Made by a program: the position numbers and the translations under genes
Source: Candidatus Thorarchaeota archaeon
GTDB taxonomy: Archaea > Asgardarchaeota > Thorarchaeia > Thorarchaeales > Thorarchaeaceae
Length of the DNA: 20,427 nt
NCBI GenBank assembly: GCA_016840965.1
Contig: JAEORI010000268.1
Location: 1 to 20,427, forward strand
Direction: 5' to 3'
Notes under the pieces: model-generated
Database searches by the model: none
Told to the model about the DNA's origin: nothing
The model's input: the letters and a program-made list of their open reading frames with translations, nothing else
Shown: positions 1-7,734 of the stretch, in pieces
How positions within the stretch are numbered: position 1 is the first letter of the stretch
How the letters are laid out: each line of letters starts with the position of its first letter

Positions 1-1268
1 CTACAGCTTGCTCCTTTTTGTCCTGCATGACCTGTGATGAAGATTTCAGCCCCCACATTCTTTCCAGTATACTTTCCTTTAGCCCAGCCTGTAACTCTGA
101 AATGCAATACATCATCTGTTACTGATTCATCACTTGATACTTCATGGAAGTTTGAATCATTAAGAACGCGCAATGTCTTTTCTTGCATCTCTTCAGGTGT
201 CCATTCTTCAACCTTTAACAGGATTTCACCTGACTCAAGTTCTTTGAGCTTCAGTTCGAATCTTTTTGGTGTGATTGCTTCTGGTAGCAAAAGGTCACAA
301 ACAGCTCTGATTGTATAGGATTCGGTTGTTAAAGTGTGAGCTTTTCCAGAAGCGTCAACGTATGACACTCCTGCAACGATTTCGCCTTTAACACAGTCCT
401 GAGTTGGGAGGAAATCAAAGGAGGGACTTCGAAATCCTTGAGGTTCAATCTTAGAGAAGAATACATCATCATCCTCTGTCTTAAGGATCAAGGTATCTCT
501 TGGATATGACAGGATGTATACAGTTACATCATTAATCGTATAAGGGCTTTCGTTTAGAACCTTTACTTTGAACCTGAAACGACCACCGATGATCTCTCCA
601 CCACGGACTGCTCTTACTTTCGATGTTATTCTCTTTTGGGTGGATGCTTGAGACCCTGCAGTCTGCCAGAATAACTGACCTTTGCTGGTCCTTGCGAGGC
701 TCTTTTGTTGGTCTGAAGTTTCGGTGATGCGGATTCGTCTTACCGGAGTTGTTGACCGAGGTTTTTGTTCTAACCAAGGTGTTTCTTCTCTCGATGATGT
801 TTGTTCCTTATCATTAATTTGTGGATTAGTATTATAGTAACATGCTGCACATATAGAATACATGATGATCATGACAAGTGAAAAAGTTAGGATAAATGGA
901 TCCAATGGTAGTCCTCGTCCCATTGTCAAAAAATAAAGAAATGTGGAGATTAGAAGAAGAAGTACACAGACAGCAACTACACTAATCTCTTCATTCTCTT
1001 TCGGAACTTGAGCTGAAGGAGGCTTTACTTCCTCACTTGGTATTGCTCTTGATTCATATTTTTCTTCGTCAGTAAGCTTTGGAGCACTCGACAAGACCGC
1101 AAAAGTTACAGTCATAATGAATGTCAGTAGAAGCGTGCCCAATGTCACCCATGCTAATAAATTACGGAATGTTAAAAATGCGCCAACAAAAATTAAAATG
1201 ACAACGATTGATGTAACCACGATGATTGCTATTCTTTTGGTGTCCCATGAACTAGTTTGGTCGCTCAG
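1..1268 (-). CDS. Appendage-like membrane protein, paralog A (four TM segments, C-terminus beyond window)
   Basis: An uninterrupted reverse frame (codons begin at positions divisible by 3) runs from an in-frame TGA at 1278-1280 to the window edge, giving about 422 visible residues. No ATG lies near the 5' end. A CTG at 1266-1268 follows GGGAGG closely and a GTG lies at 1220, so the start is uncertain. Residues about 12-34, 36-60, 95-115 and 124-144 are hydrophobic: four membrane segments instead of the single one of its neighbours. Residues about 219-322 match the Ig-like domain of paralogs B, C and D (RFKVKVLNESPYTINDVTVY; FLPTQDCVKGEIVAGVSYVD), and 323-422 match the start of their second domain (KVEEWTPEEM, AKGKYTGK). 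The helix and zinc ribbon expected next lie outside the window. The linker lacks the PIPGV motif of the other three. Probably the last gene of a C-B-A operon. Function is unknown; a membrane-scaffold or adaptor role is inference. Confidence 0.85.
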   Translation of the reverse strand, partial: MSDQTSSWDTKRIAIIVVTSIVVILIFVGAFLTFRNLLAWVTLGTLLLTFIMTVTFAVLSSAPKLTDEEKYESRAIPSEEVKPPSAQVPKENEEISVVAVCVLLLLISTFLYFLTMGRGLPLDPFILTFSLVMIIMYSICAACYYNTNPQINDKEQTSSREETPWLEQKPRSTTPVRRIRITETSDQQKSLARTSKGQLFWQTAGSQASTQKRITSKVRAVRGGEIIGGRFRFKVKVLNESPYTINDVTVYILSYPRDTLILKTEDDDVFFSKIEPQGFRSPSFDFLPTQDCVKGEIVAGVSYVDASGKAHTLTTESYTIRAVCDLLLPEAITPKRFELKLKELESGEILLKVEEWTPEEMQEKTLRVLNDSNFHEVSSDESVTDDVLHFRVTGWAKGKYTGKNVGAEIFITGHAGQKGASC

Positions 1269-1332
1269 AGTCCTCCCTCATGCATGAATTTGCGTAGGAT
1301 GATATAGGGTTTTCCTGACAAAATTCAATCAA

Positions 1333-2412
1333 CTAACGTCCAATCGAAATGCCACAAAATGGGCAAGATATGATTTTTCCATTTTTGAGATCATCCACAT
1401 TCAGTAGAGTCAAGGTAGATCCACACATTGGGCATAACCACGCACTAAGTCTTTCTCTCAGATCATCAATTGCAGGAAGGATCATTGCTTGGTCCTCACC
1501 AGAAACTCTTACTGTGCAGGTAGCACCTCTCTTCTCCGTTGGACCTGTTATGCTTATTTGAACGCCAATACTCTTCCCTGTATACTTTCCTTTAGCAGAA
1601 CCAAATATCTTTGCATACACAATACCCTCAACTAGATCCATGTTACTGCTGACTTCAAAGAAATTAGAGTCACCAACCAATCTTAGTGCTTTTTCGAACA
1701 TCTCTTCAGGGGTCCATTCATTGACCTTTACAACCATTTCACCATGTTCATGTTCTTTGAGCTTCAATTCAAATTCCTGAGGGCTGATTTGATCTGGCAA
1801 GAGTAAATCACACACTGATCTTATGACAAATGGTTTTGTGCTGAGAGTATGCGCTTTCCCTTTCATGTCGACAAAAGATACACCAGCCACAATCTCACCA
1901 CGTACGCAATCTTGTGTTGGAAGGAAATCAAATGTTGGACTTCTGAACCCTCCAGGTTCTATCTTTGAATAACGACAGCTATCATCGTCAACAAGTTTCA
2001 GAGCTTCATTAGGGAATGATAATAGATACACAGTGACATCCGTGACCATATATTCTGAATCATTCTTCACTTTGACCTTAAACCTCATCCTATTTCCAAT
2101 GAACTCTCCCCCTCGAAGAGCTTTCACATCTTTTGATTCTTGAATTTCTTTTGGGTCAACTACGGAAAGGGCTTTTGCTACACCAGGGATTGGCTTTTGT
2201 CTTTTAATAACAGGATATTCGTATGTCCTAAACTGACCAGTCCGGAAAAATGACTCTCGTTGGCTTCTCATATAATCATCTATTGTAGGGTCTGTCGTTT
2301 TTTCGCTGCCTTGAGGACCTTTTCCGAAGGAATAACAGCAGCATAGAAGAAAGAAAGTAAAGAAGAATGCATTAATCACAATAAATACAGGATCAGATAT
2401 CGGAAGCAACAA
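1333..2412 (-). CDS. Appendage-like membrane-anchored zinc-ribbon protein, paralog B
   Basis: 359 residues from a TTG start preceded by GAGGAG (2420-2425) at 7-nt spacing; a second TTG follows directly. One membrane segment (about 8-28) is followed by a hydrophilic linker (30-98) that carries the KPIPGVAKAL motif at 73-82. Then come an all-beta Ig-like region (about 100-198, with FLPTQDCV near 163-170), a second alpha/beta region (about 200-322: CDLLLP, F-E-L-K-L, VNEWTPEEMFEKAL, AKGKYTGK, SGEDQAMILPAIDDL) and a zinc ribbon with C327, C330, C350 and C353. The order Ig-like domain, then F..., W-containing strand, helix, strands and final helix resembles the two-lobed appendage of clathrin and COPI adaptors. 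That is pattern recognition, not a search result. Basic residues after the TM put the body in the cytosol. The gene lies 17 bp downstream of C and 64 bp upstream of A, so it is probably co-transcribed with them. Confidence 0.9.
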   Translation of the reverse strand: MLLPISDPVFIVINAFFFTFFLLCCCYSFGKGPQGSEKTTDPTIDDYMRSQRESFFRTGQFRTYEYPVIKRQKPIPGVAKALSVVDPKEIQESKDVKALRGGEFIGNRMRFKVKVKNDSEYMVTDVTVYLLSFPNEALKLVDDDSCRYSKIEPGGFRSPTFDFLPTQDCVRGEIVAGVSFVDMKGKAHTLSTKPFVIRSVCDLLLPDQISPQEFELKLKEHEHGEMVVKVNEWTPEEMFEKALRLVGDSNFFEVSSNMDLVEGIVYAKIFGSAKGKYTGKSIGVQISITGPTEKRGATCTVRVSGEDQAMILPAIDDLRERLSAWLCPMCGSTLTLLNVDDLKNGKIISCPFCGISIGR

Positions 2413-2429
2413 ATCCTATCTCCTCAATA

Positions 2430-3557
2430 CTAGCGCCCAACTGAAACTGAACAGAAGGGACATACCACAACTTTTCCATCGCGTAATTTCTCTACATTGT
2501 CTAGAGTCAGAGGACTTCCACACATTGGGCATAACCATGCACTTAGACGCTCTTTGAGGTCGTCGATTGCTGGTAGGATCATTGCTTGGTCTTCACCTGA
2601 AACCTTGATGGTACATGAGGCACCCTTCTTTCCCACTGGACCGGAAATACTAATTTCTACGCTAACAGCTTTCCCTGTGTATTTTCCCTTTGCCAATCCA
2701 GAAAGGCTGCCAAAAACAATGTCATCCCTGATTTCCAGATTGCTTTGCACCTCATAGAAGTTACATTCGTCCATTATTCTGAGTGCTTTCTCGAACATTT
2801 CCCTTGGTGTCCATTCTTCTACCTTGATGACAATCTCTCCATGTTCGTAGGACTTCAATTTAAGGGCAAAATCCTCTGGAGTAACTTGGTCAGGGATTAA
2901 CAGATCGCAGACTGCTCTAATCACGAAAGGTTCAGTGCTTAATGTGTGTGCTCTACCAGTCATGTCTACATATGACACGCCAGCGACAATCTCTCCTTTT
3001 ACACAATCTTGTGTGGGCAGGAAATCAAAAGTCGGGCTTCGAAATCCACCAGGTTCAATTTTTGAGAATTTGCAGTCATCCTCTTTTCCCCCCAGCCGAA
3101 GAGCATCTTTTGGATATGATAATAGGTATACTGTGACGTCCGTGATCATATACGGTGAGTCATTTACTACTTTCACTTTAAACCTCATTCTGTTTCCAAC
3201 GAACTCTCCACCTCTCATAGCTTTGACTTTCTTTTCCATGAGGGCTGGTGGTTTCTGGACCTGTCTTATAGCATAGGAAACTCCTGGAATTGGTCTTTGA
3301 GTTCTAACAGTCTGTTGTGGTCTAGGGTCTCGAGGTATCTCTCGCCAGCTCATAGTTGGCGAAGGACGTTTTTCTGATGGGATGCCTATTTCTTTGCGTA
3401 CACTTCTTGGAATAGTTTCTGGCTTTTCAACCCGCCCTCCAGAACATGCCAACCCAATAGCAATAATTGCTAGGAGGAGAAAAATGAAGATTAGAATTCC
3501 ATTTATCAGACTATCAATAAACTGTAACATCAATATCATTAATCCCAATCCCACCAA
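2430..3557 (-). CDS. Appendage-like membrane-anchored zinc-ribbon protein, paralog C
   Basis: 375 residues from a TTG at 3557 that lacks a clear ribosome binding site. An ATG at 3539 (residue 7), preceded by GGTGGGATTGGGATTA, is a good alternative start and keeps the membrane segment (about 18-38). The linker is long and basic, with RPIPGVSYAI at 88-97. An Ig-like domain (about 114-215) and an appendage-platform-like domain (about 216-338) follow, ending in SGEDQAMILPAIDDLKERLS and a zinc ribbon with C343, C346, C366 and C369. Sequence is closest to paralog B over the globular part, consistent with tandem duplication. It is the first gene of the inferred C-B-A operon and starts divergently from the ectodomain gene at 3691. 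Function is unknown. The family could equally be a novel membrane-tethered beta-sandwich/zinc-ribbon regulator. Confidence 0.92.
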   Translation of the reverse strand: MVGLGLMILMLQFIDSLINGILIFIFLLLAIIAIGLACSGGRVEKPETIPRSVRKEIGIPSEKRPSPTMSWREIPRDPRPQQTVRTQRPIPGVSYAIRQVQKPPALMEKKVKAMRGGEFVGNRMRFKVKVVNDSPYMITDVTVYLLSYPKDALRLGGKEDDCKFSKIEPGGFRSPTFDFLPTQDCVKGEIVAGVSYVDMTGRAHTLSTEPFVIRAVCDLLIPDQVTPEDFALKLKSYEHGEIVIKVEEWTPREMFEKALRIMDECNFYEVQSNLEIRDDIVFGSLSGLAKGKYTGKAVSVEISISGPVGKKGASCTIKVSGEDQAMILPAIDDLKERLSAWLCPMCGSPLTLDNVEKLRDGKVVVCPFCSVSVGR

Positions 3558-3690
3558 CGAAGTGGCTATTTGTTCTGTTAACCCTTACACGGGGAGCGCT
3601 TTAAAATCTTTGATGGATAGGAACAGATATCTATCTTCAAATCAAATGTAACTCGAAATTTAAAGTGAAATTGCGGGGGAACTTTAGTCA
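3558..3690. promoter_or_regulatory. Divergent intergenic region between paralog C and the ectodomain gene at 3691
   Basis: 133 bp separate two divergent starts. A TATA-like ATTTAAAG (3656-3663) lies about 30 bp before the ATG at 3691, consistent with a short-leader archaeal promoter on the plus strand. A second AT-rich element, CTTTAAAATC, is at 3599-3608. No clear minus-strand box or operator could be assigned by eye. Confidence 0.35.
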
Positions 3691-4401
3691 ATGCTCAGTG
3701 GTAACAAGAAGCTCCGATACCAAAGAGTGATTATCTTTTGTTCTCTCTTGTTTCTAATTCTTTTCTCAATCAAACCTACGAATGCACAAGATGATGATTT
3801 TCCAGTTGGACTTTATTTAGTTTATAATAACAAGTGGAAAAGTGGTGGAATTGGAATTTATGAGGATTCAGTAACTATTCGATATGATTTTCTTGATTGG
3901 ATCAACGAGTCGTCTGATTTTGTTGAAGTTACTAAAAATGGTGAAGCATTGCATATTAGATATCCTAGCGACACACTCTATATAGGAACTGATGTTCCAT
4001 TGTGGATTGATACTCGATGGAGTAACACTTGGACTGATGGAAGCAACATAAGCTTTTGCGGCCAAACACTTAAAGTGTCTAGATCAACCAGAGAAGTTGA
4101 GGCTGGCAGCTTCTCGTCTTGGTATCTAAGTGTTGATTTTGGTTTATCAGGTCAGAAAACCTACATAAGATACTACTATGATGTTAATTTGGGTTTCCTT
4201 ATTATTTATATTTGGACAGAAACTAAGGAATTATCATTCAATCAGAGAGTTTATGAATTAGCAGAAACTAATTTGAAGGACTTCATGTTTCTTGGTGGGT
4301 CGTTAAGCTCACCGTTTGTCACAGTATTACTCTCAATTGGGATTGGATTTGAAGTGCTCATTGTCATCATTCTTATTATTCGAAGAATGAAATATCATTG
4401 A
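3691..4401 (+). CDS. Secreted C-terminally anchored ectodomain protein, family member 1
   Basis: 236 residues. The N-terminus has a basic stretch and a hydrophobic core (about 13-30), ending in PTNAQDD, a good signal-peptide cleavage site near residue 32. The ectodomain starts with DDDFPVGLYLVY and continues through PLWID (about 103-107) and YYYDVNLGFLI (about 162-172). A C-terminal hydrophobic helix (about 209-230) is followed by RRMKYH, which should face the cytosol. The FPxGL, LWxD and YD..xGxL landmarks recur in the genes at 5454 and 7735, so the three are paralogs despite low overall similarity. This member has no Thr/Pro stalk. It is convergent with the transporter at 4410 and divergent from paralog C. 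No enzymatic motif is visible; a cell-surface beta-rich binding or structural role is an inference. Confidence 0.85.
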   Translation: MLSGNKKLRYQRVIIFCSLLFLILFSIKPTNAQDDDFPVGLYLVYNNKWKSGGIGIYEDSVTIRYDFLDWINESSDFVEVTKNGEALHIRYPSDTLYIGTDVPLWIDTRWSNTWTDGSNISFCGQTLKVSRSTREVEAGSFSSWYLSVDFGLSGQKTYIRYYYDVNLGFLIIYIWTETKELSFNQRVYELAETNLKDFMFLGGSLSSPFVTVLLSIGIGFEVLIVIILIIRRMKYH

Positions 4402-4409
4402 AATCTCAT

Positions 4410-5333
4410 TTAGACGATTACGACTACCAATAGAACTCCTATAATTGTGAGAATAGTACCAAGAGCAACTCGTCGATTAACATCTTCATCTAGATAAAAC
4501 ACTGAAAGGGGCGCTGTAAATATTGGTGCAGAAGCCACAATCAGAGACGTCACTGTCGCTCCTACAAACTTGACTGCAAAACTATACGCAATAAGACTCA
4601 GCCCAAGTCCAACAGTTCCGGTAGCTAAAGCAAATATAATCGCTCGCTTGTTTGGCACCAATCTGTTACCTCTGAACGAGTAAAGGAAAATTGGTACAAG
4701 TATCAAAGAAGCGGCAAGTATTCGATAGAAGTTGGCTTCGGCTGGTCCAACTCCAACTAGACCGGCTTGAAATATTACATCACTAAGAGCCCAGCAGATT
4801 AGAACAAGAAAAGCAAGGATTAATCCTATTCTTAGATCGTCACTGCTCCATCGATTGGTATTTTTTGCGACATCCTGCTCAGAAATAGCTATCATGATAA
4901 CTCCGAATACGACTATAAAGGCACCAAGAACTCTCTGAGGGATTACAGGTTCTCCTAAAAAAATAGCTGCGAGAAGATACACAAGAAGGGGATAACTCAT
5001 GGCAATTGGAAATGCTCTAGCAACGCCTATTCTCTCCTGACTATAGAAATACATTCCATCGCCAATCACGATTCCAATCACCATGGACAGGACAAGTGGA
5101 AAAAGCGATTCTACCGGTATCGAAAACGTAATTGATCCTGAAGCTGCAACAGCGAAAACATATGCCACTGGAAGACTTACCCACATACGCGTGAACATAA
5201 TGTCCATGACACTGATGTTCTCGCTCATCTTTTTGTAGATGATATTAGTTACTCCAAAGAAGAGCATAGCTAATAGAGCACTGATAACGCCAAGAAGATA
5301 TGGCTCAATGATAGATTGCATTCTGAAATGCAA
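4410..5333 (-). CDS. EamA/DMT-superfamily permease
   Basis: 307 residues, almost entirely hydrophobic, with about ten predicted membrane segments in two related halves, as is usual for EamA-type drug/metabolite transporters (family length about 280-310). The first half begins with LLGVISALLAMLFFGVTNIIYKK (the typical start of an EamA repeat) and includes MSYPLLVYLLAAIFLGEP near the middle. The second half starts near residue 168 with LILAFLVLICWALSDV and ends with APIFTAPLSVFYLDEDVNRR and a last helix. These motifs (LGEP, and SAPIFTA with an acidic loop) are characteristic. The start is TTG at 5333 with GAAGGAA just upstream; an ATG at 5321 is the alternative. The substrate cannot be inferred: family members export amino acids, nucleosides or other small metabolites. 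The gene is divergent from the ectodomain gene at 5454. Confidence 0.93.
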   Translation of the reverse strand: MHFRMQSIIEPYLLGVISALLAMLFFGVTNIIYKKMSENISVMDIMFTRMWVSLPVAYVFAVAASGSITFSIPVESLFPLVLSMVIGIVIGDGMYFYSQERIGVARAFPIAMSYPLLVYLLAAIFLGEPVIPQRVLGAFIVVFGVIMIAISEQDVAKNTNRWSSDDLRIGLILAFLVLICWALSDVIFQAGLVGVGPAEANFYRILAASLILVPIFLYSFRGNRLVPNKRAIIFALATGTVGLGLSLIAYSFAVKFVGATVTSLIVASAPIFTAPLSVFYLDEDVNRRVALGTILTIIGVLLVVVIV

Positions 5334-5453
5334 AATTCCTTCGAACCTAATAAAATGCAGGACGTAGACATCTGATGGCTCTTGTTTCTAGTTAGATATT
5401 CTTATACGGTTTTAAACGTAAAACTCTTTGAAGATTAATCTCGGGGACCTGGA
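5334..5453. promoter_or_regulatory. Divergent intergenic region between the permease and the ectodomain gene at 5454
   Basis: 120 bp. AT-rich elements CTTATA (5401-5406) and TTTTAAACG (5410-5418) lie about 40-50 bp before the GTG start at 5454 and are candidate plus-strand TATA elements. No obvious palindromic operator or riboswitch-like structure was seen. Confidence 0.3.
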
Positions 5454-6323
5454 GTGACACCAAAGTATCTAGTTCATCAGACCAAGACCAAACGATTATG
5501 TTTATGCTTGATACTTAGCCTAATCTTTGTTGGATTTCTATCAGTGGAAGTAGCTGTTCAGGATTTAGATGAATTTCCACTTGGCCTTTTCCTTTACTAC
5601 ACACAAACAGAATACGGTGGAGAAGGATCCCTTAACCAGTGGTATAATATGACATACGTGGTCGACAAATGGATTAGTCAAGAAACAATTGAAGTCACTC
5701 ATATATTCAATAATACTGATGAATATCAATATGAAGCCGTCTTCCCTGATGAATTTTATAAATTAAGTGGGATTGGAAATTTATGGTGTGATACTACTTT
5801 CTGGGAACTCACTACAAATGTGACATTTTTTGATTTGACGTTCACAATAGTGTCTATAGAAAATCGAAGTGTGCCTATAGGTAATTTTAGCTGCTATCAT
5901 TTGAACTTTAAGGAAGATTCTGATCAATTATTTGATATTGAACTTGACCTATATTATGATACATTCTCTGGGATACTTATTGAAACTCAGGACAAATATA
6001 TGAACAACACAAATCCTTCAATTGTCTACACTAATAGCACTATTCTCATTGAAAGTAACTTTCAATTATTCACTGATTATCTTATCCACACACCCACTAC
6101 TTCTCCACCCACCACTTCTACTACTACTACTGCAACTACTCCCATAACAACTCAACCACCCACCTCTACTACTTCTCCTACAACAATAGCTCCACCTGCA
6201 CCTACCACTACTAATTATTTCCCCGACTCTGACAAATGGGGATTAGCTAGCTTCCTTGTGATGTGTATAGCCGCAGAAGTTGTAATCATTTGCTACTTGA
6301 TTCAGAAACGACAACAACCTTGA
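5454..6323 (+). CDS. Secreted C-terminally anchored ectodomain protein with Thr/Pro stalk, family member 2
   Basis: 289 residues from a GTG start, with a GGGGA stretch upstream. A basic n-region (KTKR) and hydrophobic core (about 15-34) form a signal peptide. The ectodomain opens with DEFPLGLFLYY (about 39-49) and contains LWCD and LYYDTFSGILIE, matching the landmarks of the genes at 3691 and 7735. Several N-x-S/T sites are present (NMT, NNT, NVT, NRS, NFS, NST). Residues about 212-257 are a low-complexity Thr/Pro/Ser stalk, likely a wall-spanning or O-glycosylated spacer. The C-terminus is a membrane helix (about 262-282) ending in QKRQQP. Such stalk-plus-anchor architecture is common in archaeal S-layer-associated proteins. 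Convergent with paralog D. Function unknown. Confidence 0.85.
   Translation: MTPKYLVHQTKTKRLCLCLILSLIFVGFLSVEVAVQDLDEFPLGLFLYYTQTEYGGEGSLNQWYNMTYVVDKWISQETIEVTHIFNNTDEYQYEAVFPDEFYKLSGIGNLWCDTTFWELTTNVTFFDLTFTIVSIENRSVPIGNFSCYHLNFKEDSDQLFDIELDLYYDTFSGILIETQDKYMNNTNPSIVYTNSTILIESNFQLFTDYLIHTPTTSPPTTSTTTTATTPITTQPPTSTTSPTTIAPPAPTTTNYFPDSDKWGLASFLVMCIAAEVVIICYLIQKRQQP
6090..6219 (+). repeat. Thr/Pro/Ser-rich low-complexity coding tract
   Basis: This tract is dominated by ACT, ACC, ACA, CCA, CCC and TCT codons and gives runs such as TTSPPTTSTTTTATT. It is in frame within the ectodomain gene at 5454 and encodes the stalk between the globular part and the C-terminal anchor. It is imperfect, with no exact unit length. 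Confidence 0.8.
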
Positions 6324-6438
6324 TTGATTTTTGAAGAATACCTTTAATCTGCAGCCAACGGATGTTTAACAAAATGAGCATTATACGATTTTTCCATAAA
6401 GAGTACAAGACTGATTCCTCAAGAGAATTGTATCTCAA

Positions 6439-7578
6439 TTATCGACCTATGGATACTTTACAGAATGAACACTCTATAACTTTCCCATCTCTAAGAGCTT
6501 CGACATTTTCAAGTGAGAGTGGACTGGAGCACATTGGACAGAGCCATGCATTGAGACGTTCTCTTAAATCATCAATTGCTGGTAGGATCATTGCTTGATC
6601 TTCCCCTGATACACGGAGTGTGCATGAGGCACCCTTGTTTCCAGCTTGTCCCGATATAGCAATCTCTACGCCAATTTCTTTGCCAGTGTATTTTCCCTTT
6701 GCATACCCCTTTATCTTGGAAAATAAAATACCGTTCGATTCCTCAGTTTTACTACTGACTTCAAAGAAGTTTGATTCATCTACGATTCGAAGTGCCTTTT
6801 CAAACATCTCCTCAGGAGTCCACTCTTCAATCTTGACAACGATTTCACCACATTCAAGCTGCTTCAATTTCAGCTCGAAATCCTGAGGCGATACTCTGTG
6901 GGGTAATAGCAAATCGCAAACTGACCTTATGATGAACGGTTTTGTATTCTTCATTTGTGGATTACCTTGAATATCTAGGAACGAAACTCCTGCTACAATC
7001 TCGCCTTTTACACAATCTTGAGTGGGTAGAAAGTCAAAATTTGGGCTTCTGACCCCTCCTGGTTCTATTTTTGAAAAGAAAGCACTATCGTCGCTAGATT
7101 CTAATCTCAAGGCAGACTTGGGATATGAAAGTAGAAAGACTGTGACATCTGTTATCGTATAGGGTGAATCATTCAGTATTTTCACCTTGAATCTCATTCT
7201 GTTGCCAATGAACTCCCCTCCACAAAGCACTTTGACCTGCAACTCTTGTCGTTTTTGAATTAGTTTCCTTGGGCTGCTGATATCCTCTAAAGGGTCAACC
7301 TCACTGAGTGCTTGTGCGACTCCTGGTATTGGTCTTTTACGATGAAATCTGATTGATGATAAATCACTACTCTCAAATCCTGTTTTGTAGGTTTCACTTT
7401 TGAATAATCTTTGTAGACCAGATGGTACTTCTGATTCCTCAGACTCTGCAGGTTCGTGACTTACTTCTATTTTTGACGCAAGATAACAGCAAATGACTAC
7501 TAGAGTTCCTACGAATACTCCTAATAGTGTTCCTAGAAGGCCTGGGTCAAATAACACTTGTAAAATCAGAACCTTCAA
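6439..7578 (-). CDS. Appendage-like membrane-anchored zinc-ribbon protein, paralog D
   Basis: 379 residues from a TTG start, with GAGGGA (7588-7593) at 9-nt spacing. One membrane segment (about 13-34), a linker rich in Glu and Ser, and then RPIPGVAQAL (82-91). The linker is longer than in B before the Ig-like domain (about 118-218; GGEFIGNRMRFKVKILNDSP, FLPTQDCVKGEIVAGVSFLD). The second domain (about 220-342) keeps EEWTPEEMFEKALRIV, AKGKYTGK and SGEDQAMILPAIDDL. The zinc ribbon has C347, C350, C370 and C373; its knuckles are CPMC and CSFC, without the usual glycine after the second Cys. The gene is separated from the C-B-A cluster by two ectodomain genes and the permease, and is divergent from the third ectodomain gene. 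Cytosolic, membrane-tethered location inferred; function unknown. Confidence 0.92.
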   Translation of the reverse strand: MKVLILQVLFDPGLLGTLLGVFVGTLVVICCYLASKIEVSHEPAESEESEVPSGLQRLFKSETYKTGFESSDLSSIRFHRKRPIPGVAQALSEVDPLEDISSPRKLIQKRQELQVKVLCGGEFIGNRMRFKVKILNDSPYTITDVTVFLLSYPKSALRLESSDDSAFFSKIEPGGVRSPNFDFLPTQDCVKGEIVAGVSFLDIQGNPQMKNTKPFIIRSVCDLLLPHRVSPQDFELKLKQLECGEIVVKIEEWTPEEMFEKALRIVDESNFFEVSSKTEESNGILFSKIKGYAKGKYTGKEIGVEIAISGQAGNKGASCTLRVSGEDQAMILPAIDDLRERLNAWLCPMCSSPLSLENVEALRDGKVIECSFCKVSIGR

Positions 7579-7734
7579 AATCTTACTTCCCTCTTATTTC
7601 CTCTTTGAATAACTTCGTTTGAGAACGTTTAAGGAAATCGGATTGTTGACTTATTTCAGCTTGACGAAAATCCAATCTTGAATAACTCTTATCAATTTTC
7701 ACGATTCATTAGTCATGAAGGACAATTAACGAGC
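7579..7734. promoter_or_regulatory. Divergent intergenic region between paralog D and the ectodomain gene at 7735
   Basis: A TATA-like CGTTTAAG lies at 7626-7633 on the plus strand. The minus-strand leader holds the GAGGGA ribosome binding site of paralog D (7588-7593). If the TTG at 7678 rather than the ATG at 7735 starts the plus gene, the region shortens to 99 bp. No inverted repeat stands out. Confidence 0.3.

Noticed and set aside
532..777. 81-residue reverse reading frame
   Set aside because: It lies on the same strand but in a different frame from paralog A, whose frame is open through this region and clearly homologous to B, C and D.
2497..2757. Plus-strand reading frame (also counterparts at 1349-1561 and 6362-6598) with a recurring IGH-AL..SLRSSIAGRIIAWSSPE pattern
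   Set aside because: The repeated protein pattern only mirrors, on the antisense strand, the highly conserved GEDQAMILPAIDDL/zinc-ribbon coding segment of paralogs B, C and D.
2935..3276. 113-residue plus-strand reading frame
   Set aside because: It is antisense to the Ig-like domain of paralog C, which has strong protein-level conservation with B and D.
6090..6219. Possible CRISPR-like or tandem DNA repeat
   Set aside because: The pattern is codon-level Thr/Pro low complexity in frame, with no constant unit, spacers or dyads.
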